This document shows positions 1 through 5,085 of a DNA stretch of 5,085 nt, one piece after another. The DNA comes from an uncultured Lachnospiraceae bacterium. GTDB lineage: Bacteria > Bacillota > Clostridia > Lachnospirales > Lachnospiraceae. Within the stretch, counting starts at the first letter, position 1. Each line of letters starts with the position of its first letter. The notes beneath the pieces were generated by a model that saw nothing but the letters and a program-made list of their open reading frames with translations, was not told the origin of the DNA and searched no databases. The stretch is from NCBI GenBank assembly GCA_902496125.1, contig CABUZU010000127.1, forward strand, positions 1 through 5,085, in the 5' to 3' direction. The position numbers were made by a program, and so were the translations under genes.

Positions 1-1
1 C

Positions 2-757
2 ACAATCTATAAATTATATCAATGCGGCTTCAAAATATTAGTATTAGAAACCGCACATCCTTCTGCTATTCGAAGATATATTGCTTTCTCAGAAGCAGTC
101 TACGAAGGAAGCATTACAATCGAAGGAGTCACCTGTACCCATATTAAGGATATAAATTTATTAGAAACGATTTGGACAAATGGTGAAATTCCACTATTTG
201 TCGACCCCAAAGGTGAATTAATACGAACTTTAAAGCCTTGGGCTGTCATCGACGCCATTATCGCCAAAAAGAACTTAGGAACCACAATGGATATGGCACC
301 TGTTACCATTGCTTTAGGTCCTGGATTTACAGCCGGTGTCGATGTAAAAACCGTGATTGAAACCAAACGCGGTCACAATTTAGGACGACTCATCCTATCT
401 GGCAGTGCAGCTGCGAACACTAGAATCCCCGGTATTATTGGAGGCTATGGTGCCGAACGAGTTATTCACGCAATTACTGATGGCAACCTCTATGGTATTC
501 GTAAAATTGGAGACCTAGTAGATGCTGGCGAAACCATCGCCATTATACAAAAAGACGATGGTAGAAAAATCCCTGTAAAAACAAGTATCCATGGAGTTAT
601 CCGTGGTCTTATCAGAGATGGTTATCCAGTAACTATTGGATTTAAAATTGCAGATGTAGACCCTAGAAAGTCTGAAAAAGAAAATTGCTTTACCATTTCT
701 GATAAAGCAAGATGTATCGCTGGAGGGGTCCTAGAAGCATTAATGCGAGAACTGTAA
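2..757 (+). CDS. yqeB: YqeB family selenium-dependent molybdenum hydroxylase system protein (5' partial)
   Basis: The open frame runs in from the left edge and ends at TAA 755-757, giving 251 residues. ATG 287 is internal, because the frame stays open and family-like for 95 codons before it. The first visible residues (CGFKILVLETAHPSAIRR) look like the second strand of the N-terminal nucleotide-binding-like fold of this family, so roughly 10-20 residues including the usual Gly-rich start are probably missing. Further conserved stretches are FSEAVYEG, LGPGFTAGVDV (residues 105-115), ETKRGHNLGR (120-129) and a C-terminal segment ending GGVLEALMREL. The family (EF2563/YqeB) is associated by gene neighbourhood with selenium-dependent molybdenum hydroxylases such as xanthine dehydrogenase-type enzymes, probably in cofactor maturation; its exact reaction is not established. 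Partners would lie left of the window. It converges on the pilus genes and shows no functional link to them. Confidence 0.85.
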   Translation, partial: TIYKLYQCGFKILVLETAHPSAIRRYIAFSEAVYEGSITIEGVTCTHIKDINLLETIWTNGEIPLFVDPKGELIRTLKPWAVIDAIIAKKNLGTTMDMAPVTIALGPGFTAGVDVKTVIETKRGHNLGRLILSGSAAANTRIPGIIGGYGAERVIHAITDGNLYGIRKIGDLVDAGETIAIIQKDDGRKIPVKTSIHGVIRGLIRDGYPVTIGFKIADVDPRKSEKENCFTISDKARCIAGGVLEALMREL

Positions 758-776
758 AAGTCCTCGCATTATTTTT
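741..776 (+). terminator. Intrinsic terminator of yqeB, overlapping its 3' end
   Basis: TAATGCGAG (741-749) pairs perfectly with CTCGCATTA (763-771). Inside it ACT (751-753) can pair with AGT (759-761), leaving a 5-nt loop. A run of five T follows (772-776). The yqeB stop codon lies in the loop region, so the left arm is coding sequence. The T-run is present only in the plus direction, so it fits a rho-independent terminator for yqeB. The same inverted repeat read on the minus strand is not followed by T, so it does not look like a proper terminator for the pilus operon. Confidence 0.75.
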
Positions 777-811
777 ATCTCTTATCTTTTATCTCTTATC
801 TTTTATCTCTT
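777..811. repeat. 14-bp tandem repeat, 2.5 copies, at the end of the second pilin gene
   Basis: The unit ATCTCTTATCTTTT occurs at 777-790 and 791-804, with a half copy at 805-811. The repeat spans the stop codon (796-798) and the last codons of the minus-strand pilin-like gene. The unit length is not a multiple of three. It looks like a slippage-generated duplication at the gene's 3' end; no function is evident. Confidence 0.8.
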
Positions 812-2289
812 CTACGCTTAATTACTAAAACAATAATAGCAATTACCGCTACAAGACCAATGACTCCAACCCACATACCAATTGAGGTAATGTCACAAGT
901 ATTAACACGTCTGGTTTTGTTTGGTGGAGTAGTAGGTTTCGTGGTCTCTTCAATAGAGTTTTCTTCTGATGAATCTGGTTCAGTTGATGAATATTCACCA
1001 TTTGCTTCATTAGTAAGAGTAATTTCATAAGGATCTATATTGGTAGTAACTAAAGTGATATCACCTTCACCTGAAACCGTAAATGGGAATGTCGACTTAT
1101 CTACTGGATTACCATTCTTATCCGTTTCTTTAACTACAATTACGGTATCCTCTGGAATTGGATCTCCTAATAATGGAACCTTTTCATTAATCATACCATT
1201 TTGTTCTAGTTTACGAGTTTTATAAAGAGTTTCGTTACCATTTTCATCTTGATAGAAAATACTTACATAGAAAGGCTTATCATAGGTAATTTCTTCACCA
1301 TTTTCTAATACTCTCTTTGTAATATTTAGCTCTGCTTCTACATAGTAACCATCTGGATTCGTTGTCATATTTTGAACAGTAACTGCTGCATCTGGATGAG
1401 AATCTAAATTTAATTCTACCTTCTGTTCCATTTCCTGTCCATCTGCATTTACCTGACAAGTCCACATATTATTTTTTTCATCATCAAAGAAATCACCATT
1501 TTTAATTGGATTTCCATTTAAATCTAATTCGAAAATATAATAGGTTCCTGCTGGAAGATTTTTATAAGTAACGGTATTACTATGTTGTCCTTTTAATTTA
1601 ATCGTCTTAATATAATCAGAACCAGAACCATAAGGAACGGTACCCTCTGCATCACAGAAAAGACCAACTCTATAGGTATCCTCTACTGCTGTTAATGGTA
1701 CTAATTCATAATCATCATTTAAATAATATATTTCCTTTGTTACTGAGATGCTTCCCTTTGCCTCATGTTTTTGTGCCTTTGGATAAATAGTTACATCATA
1801 TTCCCAATCATTTCCATCTGTTGAATAAGGAATACTCATAAGCAATGGAGAAACAATACCATATTTTGCAGTTCCTTCTTGTACGATTAAATACATACCT
1901 TGGTCTAAATTTTCAAACTTTACAACACCTTTAGAATCCGTTACCTGTTTCATCGGTGTAATACCAGAGTCTCCAACAAGGCCTGCTAAAGTTTCAGCTG
2001 CTTTTATTGCATCATCAGCTGTTTTTAATTCATCAAAATTAACTTTACTTGAAGATAATGCTTTGTCTAAATCATATTGTAAGATTACTTCACTATCTCT
2101 AATTGAACCTACTTTATACAATAACAACTGTACATTTGCTAATTCTGTTCCTTGATCCGCAAGTGTAACGGTTAAGCTTCCCTTTTTATCCTTTTCATAA
2201 CTCTGTGCAAATGTTGTTTGCACCAAACCAAGTATTAAAGAAAACGTCAGCACAACCATTAGCAATATTCGATTGGTTTTGTTTTTCAT
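796..2289 (-). CDS. Pilin-like isopeptide-containing surface protein with YPK pilin motif and variant sorting signal
   Basis: The protein has 497 residues from ATG 2289; a GTG directly before it (2292) is the alternative start. GGGGAGG lies 8 bases upstream of the ATG. Residues 1-28 are a signal peptide (basic MKNKTNR, hydrophobic core, probable cleavage after TFA). An N-terminal pilin-like domain follows, closing with the pilin motif WEYDVTIYPK (162-171); Lys171 is the expected acceptor lysine for sortase-made polymerisation. Two Cna_B-like domains follow, with plausible Lys/Glu/Asn isopeptide triads: K185, E254, N307 and K325, E388, N427. A Ser/Thr/Glu/Pro-rich linker (about 430-460) leads to VNTCD (462-466), a hydrophobic helix (about 470-490) and the tail KRRRDKR. 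This has the architecture of a wall-sorting signal, but without LPxTG. The gene starts 24 bases after the second sortase and is the last of the cluster. It could be a second shaft subunit or the basal/minor pilin; the order alone does not decide. Confidence 0.85.
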   Translation of the reverse strand: MKNKTNRILLMVVLTFSLILGLVQTTFAQSYEKDKKGSLTVTLADQGTELANVQLLLYKVGSIRDSEVILQYDLDKALSSSKVNFDELKTADDAIKAAETLAGLVGDSGITPMKQVTDSKGVVKFENLDQGMYLIVQEGTAKYGIVSPLLMSIPYSTDGNDWEYDVTIYPKAQKHEAKGSISVTKEIYYLNDDYELVPLTAVEDTYRVGLFCDAEGTVPYGSGSDYIKTIKLKGQHSNTVTYKNLPAGTYYIFELDLNGNPIKNGDFFDDEKNNMWTCQVNADGQEMEQKVELNLDSHPDAAVTVQNMTTNPDGYYVEAELNITKRVLENGEEITYDKPFYVSIFYQDENGNETLYKTRKLEQNGMINEKVPLLGDPIPEDTVIVVKETDKNGNPVDKSTFPFTVSGEGDITLVTTNIDPYEITLTNEANGEYSSTEPDSSEENSIEETTKPTTPPNKTRRVNTCDITSIGMWVGVIGLVAVIAIIVLVIKRRRDKR

Positions 2290-2297
2290 CACTACTA

Positions 2298-2304
2298 CCT
2301 CCCC
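2298..2304 (-). promoter_or_regulatory. Strong ribosome binding site of the second pilin gene
   Basis: GGGGAGG on the minus strand lies 8 bases before ATG 2289 and 5 before GTG 2292. It is the strongest Shine-Dalgarno match in the visible cluster, which fits high translation of a structural subunit compared with the preceding sortase genes. Spacing allows either start, and ATG is preferred. Confidence 0.75.
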
Positions 2305-2313
2305 TTATGAATC

Positions 2314-3165
2314 CTATTTTTTGTTTCTTCTTCTTGAGAAACGCCACATAAGTACAATTAGTATTATAACTACTATACAGCCTAACATCAATAGCTTACC
2401 TGCATCATTTGCATTCACAATCTGGTCTACTACTGTTTGCTGTGGAATTTCTTCCTCTATATATTTAGTACGCTCACCTCGAATTAATAATCGATGGGAG
2501 TTAACCCCATAAGGCGTACAAGTTACTAAGGTTACATAATCTTTACCTTCCACAATCATCAAATCATCAACCTCACCCGGTTCTACGGTTTTAATTTGGT
2601 CGATTTTATAAGCTAACTTCTTATCTAAAACATTGATAACAAAGAGATCACCCTCTACTAATTGGTCTACATCCGTAAATAATTTTGCACTAGGAAGTCC
2701 TCTGTGGGCAGATAATGCTGCATGAGTACTCTTTCCTCCAATTGGAAGTGAAGTTCCTTCAATATGTCCAACACCTTGTTCAAGTGCTGTTACTCCCATT
2801 CCATGATAGATTGCAAGCTTTACACCAATCTTAGGAATTTCAATACTTCCCATAATTCCATCATTGTTAGGATTTAATACCGATGTATAATCCTCTGGCA
2901 ACTCATAATCGGAATCTAATTGGAACTTATCCGAACCAATCCAATTCACTGTATGCTTCTTTTGATACTTCTTAGCTGCCTTCCACATACGGTCATAAGT
3001 CACATCAGACATTTTAGAAATTGCTTGGTCATATTCTGAAATCAACTGCTCATTTCGATAGCGATTCCAGATATCACTTACTGTAGGATAGAACATAATG
3101 CCCGCTCCTACAAGAAATATTAACACAATAATTAAATTGATTAATTTATTCTTTAGATTCTTCAT
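2314..3165 (-). CDS. Class C (pilin-polymerising) sortase, second copy
   Basis: This is a 283-residue membrane cysteine transpeptidase that links pilin subunits at the outer face of the membrane. It has an N-terminal transmembrane segment (about 9-26, ending in MFYPTVSDIWN, typical of class C sortases), the core motif MGSIEIPKIGVKLAIYHG, catalytic His154 in SAHRG, Cys216 in TLVTCTPY and Arg225 in SHRLL, and a C-terminal transmembrane helix (about 256-275) with a basic tail. The C-terminal helix is characteristic of class C. The lid position carries DKF (79-81) rather than the usual DP-aromatic. ATG 3165 is chosen because the protein then begins MKNLKNK directly before the membrane helix; a GTG at 3198 would add 11 charged residues. 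The start lies inside the preceding sortase gene (20-base overlap) and has only a weak, distant purine stretch (GGAAAGAG, 14 bases upstream), suggesting translational coupling. It is clearly a paralogue of its neighbour. Confidence 0.93.
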   Translation of the reverse strand: MKNLKNKLINLIIVLIFLVGAGIMFYPTVSDIWNRYRNEQLISEYDQAISKMSDVTYDRMWKAAKKYQKKHTVNWIGSDKFQLDSDYELPEDYTSVLNPNNDGIMGSIEIPKIGVKLAIYHGMGVTALEQGVGHIEGTSLPIGGKSTHAALSAHRGLPSAKLFTDVDQLVEGDLFVINVLDKKLAYKIDQIKTVEPGEVDDLMIVEGKDYVTLVTCTPYGVNSHRLLIRGERTKYIEEEIPQQTVVDQIVNANDAGKLLMLGCIVVIILIVLMWRFSRRRNKK

Positions 3166-4015
3166 CTTGTTTCTTTTTTCTCTTTCCGATAATACCACGC
3201 CTATTAATCACTGTTACAATGATTACTGCAATGATAATACCTGCTATTACACATACAACACGCATAACAATTTCTGATGTTTGTTGAGGCTTTGTCTCTT
3301 TTTGTTGTTTCTGATACTCAGAACGTACAAATGGAATACGATGACCTCGTACCAAAAGACGATGGCTATTTACTGCATAAGGAGTACAAGTAACTAAAGT
3401 TGCATAGTCCTTACCTTTTTTAATCGCTAGTTCCTTCGTATCCTCTGGTTCTACCGTTAAAATCTGGTCTACTTCATAAGCAAAAATCTCATCGAGTACA
3501 CTAATATAAAAATCATCCCCTTTTTTAAGAAGATTCAAATCAGTAAACAACTTCGCACTCGGAAGTCCTCTATGCGCTGTCAATATTGTATGAGTACTCT
3601 CCCCACCAATTGGAAGACTACTACCTAATAAGTGTCCAACACCCTTTTCTAAAACCTCATCGGTTGTATAATGATAGATGGGAAGTTTCACATTAATTGT
3701 TGGAATTTCAACATATCCCATCATTCCATCGCCATTAATATCTAACTGCTTATCGTAATCAGCATCCTGTATACCATCACGAACAGAGAAAGCATCTGGA
3801 AGAATCTCGCCGATTAAGCTCTTATTATAATTTCGTGCCGATTTCAAAACATCACCATAATTGACAGTCGAGTTCGAAACCGTATTATCATATTCACTAA
3901 TTAATTTCTGTGCTCTGTATTCGTTCCATAAATTGCTCACGGTTGGGTACAACAGTATGGACAACCCTATCAGAAACAGCAGGACAAGTCCTATATTTTT
4001 TCTGTATTTACTCAT
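3146..4015 (-). CDS. Class C (pilin-polymerising) sortase, first copy
   Basis: The protein has 289 residues from ATG 4015. This start is chosen because GGAG lies 6 bases upstream; ATG 4027 and a GTG at 4054 inside a hairpin are less likely. It has an N-terminal membrane helix (about 8-25) followed by YPTVSNLWNEYRAQKLISEYD, the core strand MGYVEIPTINVKLPIYH, catalytic His148 in TAHRG, Cys210 in TLVTCTPY and Arg219 in SHRLL, a C-terminal membrane helix (about 250-271) and a highly charged cytoplasmic tail. The putative lid reads DAF (74-76), lacking the proline common in this class. It follows the LPSTG pilin gene after 71 bases, so that pilin is its most likely substrate: it would cleave between Thr and Gly and pass the subunit to a lysine of the next. 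It shares about two thirds of residues with the second sortase over the ~93-residue catalytic core (hand alignment). Confidence 0.93.
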   Translation of the reverse strand: MSKYRKNIGLVLLFLIGLSILLYPTVSNLWNEYRAQKLISEYDNTVSNSTVNYGDVLKSARNYNKSLIGEILPDAFSVRDGIQDADYDKQLDINGDGMMGYVEIPTINVKLPIYHYTTDEVLEKGVGHLLGSSLPIGGESTHTILTAHRGLPSAKLFTDLNLLKKGDDFYISVLDEIFAYEVDQILTVEPEDTKELAIKKGKDYATLVTCTPYAVNSHRLLVRGHRIPFVRSEYQKQQKETKPQQTSEIVMRVVCVIAGIIIAVIIVTVINRRGIIGKRKKKQDEESKE

Positions 4016-4019
4016 AACG

Positions 4020-4025
4020 CTCTCC
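4020..4025 (-). promoter_or_regulatory. Ribosome binding site that decides the first sortase start
   Basis: Minus-strand GGAGAG (4025 to 4020) precedes ATG 4015, with 6 bases between GGAG and the start. It begins 8 bases after the foot of the 4034-4060 hairpin, so the hairpin does not cover it. It supports the start MSKYRKN over the longer candidates. Confidence 0.7.
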
Positions 4026-4033
4026 ATGCTGTT

Positions 4034-4060
4034 GTTCCCATGCCCTAGGGGCACGGGAAC
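4034..4060 (-). promoter_or_regulatory. GC-rich intercistronic hairpin between pilin and sortase genes
   Basis: On the minus-strand RNA, GTTCCCGTGCCC pairs with GGGCATGGGAAC across a 3-nt CTA loop: 12 pairs, one of them G-U. On the plus strand that pair would be an A-C mismatch, so the structure is better formed in the operon transcript. No T-run follows, so it is not a standard intrinsic terminator. It lies 26 bases after the pilin stop and just before the sortase ribosome binding site. A role as 3'-end stabiliser of pilin mRNA, processing site or partial attenuator is inferred from position. Confidence 0.75.
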
Positions 4061-4086
4061 AAAGTTTTAGTTTAAAATTGACTCAA

Positions 4087-5085
4087 TTATTTGTTTTCTT
4101 TACGTTTTAAGAATAAGAATCCAGCTGCAACAACCATGATCACTACACCAACGATTGTGAAGATGTATGTACCCATGCCACCAGTGGATGGAAGTTGAGA
4201 AAGTTTGGTGTTCTTAATTGTAGCACCAGCACCTTCTGTTGCTTTTGATTCATGATTAATAGTAAGAACTTTTTCACCGTCAATGGTGTAATCCCAAGAT
4301 TTTAATGTTCCATTATCGTTGTATTCTGCACTAATTACTACTTCAAATACATGAGTATTTACTGAATATCCGCTAGGAGCTGAAAGCTCTTTTAAGTAGT
4401 AAGTTCCTGCTGCAAGACCAGTTACATGTAATTTACCTGTTGAATCAGATACGATATTGTTATAGCTTTTTTCTGCTCCATTTTCGCCTGTTTTATTTGT
4501 ATATACTTTTTCGCAAGCTCTATCTGTATAAAGACCAAATATTGCTCCACCAAGAGCCTCAGCATCTTTACCTTCACCAACCTTAGTAACAACTTTATCT
4601 GTTAAAGTATTGCCATCGATATCGAAAGTATAAGTATAAGTCTTTTCTTCGTCTGTTCCATCATCACCTTCTGACTTAGAGTCTTTGGTATAATTTAAAA
4701 CAACATCATTGTTATTGTCATTATTGATTGCAGCACTTGAATTTAATGTTGCACTGTAAATGATATCAACAGCCTTACCAGCATAATTATTTAAGGTATA
4801 TTTGCCATTAACAACAAAATTAACGGTAATAGCCTGACCATTAACTGTTAAAGTATAATCAGTATTCTCTGTTAAAGTTTTATCGTCTGCTTTTACTACT
4901 AAGTCTTCATTATAAGTTAAACCTTCGCTTAAAGTATCAACTACGTTTAATTTAGGATGTTTACCTGTATAAGCAGGAACTGGGCTAATAGTTACTTTAT
5001 AGTCAACTTTGTCACCGATATTAACAGAAGAACCTTTGCCATTCTCTGTTTTATTTGTTGCACCTGTGATTACTTTATCAACACC
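4087..5085 (-). CDS. LPSTG-anchored major-type pilin, D2 and SpaA domains (5' partial)
   Basis: An open minus-strand frame enters from the right edge and stops at TAA 4089-4087, giving 332 visible C-terminal residues. Residues 1-135 resemble the fimbrial isopeptide D2 domain: a probable isopeptide Lys4 (GVDKVITG), the signature VNIGDKVDYKVTI, Asp50 in VVDTLSEGLTY, and an Asn-rich end NDVVLNYTKD. A Cna_B/SpaA-type domain (about 150-293) has probable Lys168, LGGAIFGLY (178-186), the E-box TYYLKELSAPSGY with Glu233, and terminal Asn292 in IKNTK. The wall-sorting signal is LPSTG (298-302), a hydrophobic helix and the tail KRKENK. D2 plus SpaA plus LPxTG is typical of backbone (shaft) pilins of sortase-made pili. 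The signal peptide, N-terminal domain and any YPK pilin motif lie beyond the window. Placement directly before two class C sortases supports the pilus role. Confidence 0.9.
   Translation of the reverse strand, partial: GVDKVITGATNKTENGKGSSVNIGDKVDYKVTISPVPAYTGKHPKLNVVDTLSEGLTYNEDLVVKADDKTLTENTDYTLTVNGQAITVNFVVNGKYTLNNYAGKAVDIIYSATLNSSAAINNDNNNDVVLNYTKDSKSEGDDGTDEEKTYTYTFDIDGNTLTDKVVTKVGEGKDAEALGGAIFGLYTDRACEKVYTNKTGENGAEKSYNNIVSDSTGKLHVTGLAAGTYYLKELSAPSGYSVNTHVFEVVISAEYNDNGTLKSWDYTIDGEKVLTINHESKATEGAGATIKNTKLSQLPSTGGMGTYIFTIVGVVIMVVAAGFLFLKRKENK
4180..4194 (-). other. LPSTG cell-wall sorting motif of the major pilin
   Basis: The codons encode LPSTG, followed by GMGTYIFTIVGVV and a short basic tail. 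This is the classical tripartite sorting signal that sortases cleave between Thr and Gly. Confidence 0.93.

Noticed and set aside
100..366. 88-codon minus-strand open frame opposite yqeB
   Set aside because: It lies wholly antisense to the well-conserved yqeB frame, with no ribosome binding site or recognisable domain; a coding shadow.
287..757. yqeB as a complete gene starting at ATG 287
   Set aside because: The same frame is open and family-like from position 2, so the start lies left of the window and this ATG is internal.
1040..1225. 61-codon plus-strand open frame inside the second pilin gene
   Set aside because: Antisense to Cna_B-like coding sequence; low-complexity Thr/Ser/Val translation and no supporting signals.
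2273..2512. 79-codon plus-strand open frame at the sortase/pilin junction
   Set aside because: Antisense to the sortase C-terminus and the pilin ribosome binding site; the hydrophobic look comes from the reverse of the membrane-helix codons.
4016..4054. Extended N-terminus MPLGHGNNSMESV for the first sortase
   Set aside because: Its GTG lies inside the hairpin, and a good Shine-Dalgarno sits 6 bases before ATG 4015, which gives the usual short N-terminus before the membrane helix.
4034..4060. Hairpin as an ordinary rho-independent terminator
   Set aside because: No T-run follows on either strand directly after the stem, and the sortase gene begins immediately downstream in the same direction.
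3861..4070. 69-codon plus-strand open frame over the first sortase start
   Set aside because: Antisense to the sortase N-terminus and running through the hairpin; no independent evidence.

Overview
The window is AT-rich, low-GC Gram-positive DNA. Purine-rich Shine-Dalgarno sites, sortase-anchored surface proteins and a YqeB-family selenium/molybdenum protein point to an anaerobic member of the Clostridia, probably Lachnospiraceae-like. The taxonomic placement is inferred from gene families and base composition only.

Layout. The first ~757 bases hold the 3' part of a plus-strand yqeB gene, which ends in a terminator whose stem contains its last codons. The rest, from 5085 down to 796, is a minus-strand cluster converging on yqeB. 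In transcription order it contains: (1) the C-terminal 332 residues of a major-type pilin with a fimbrial isopeptide D2 domain, a SpaA/Cna_B domain and an LPSTG sorting signal; (2) a class C sortase; (3) a second, closely similar class C sortase overlapping the first by 20 bases; (4) a second complete pilin-like protein with a signal peptide, a WxxxVxIYPK pilin motif, two Cna_B-like domains and a C-terminal membrane anchor. The fourth gene lacks a classical LPxTG and has VNTCD at the expected place.

How they work together. In sortase-assembled pili, a class C sortase cleaves the sorting signal of one subunit and joins it to the pilin-motif lysine of another. Internal Lys-Asn isopeptide bonds stiffen each subunit. 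The four minus-strand genes supply two substrates and two enzymes for this, and the locus may continue past 5085, where a tip adhesin would often lie. yqeB is an unrelated convergent neighbour.

The most interesting details are a 27-nt GC-rich hairpin without a U-tract between the first pilin gene and the first sortase gene, the Gly-to-Cys-like change in the sorting motif of the second pilin, and lid motifs without the usual proline in both sortases. I see no CRISPR array, tRNA, rRNA, insertion sequence or phage gene. The core is a known type of system (a sortase-dependent pilus) rather than a new one.
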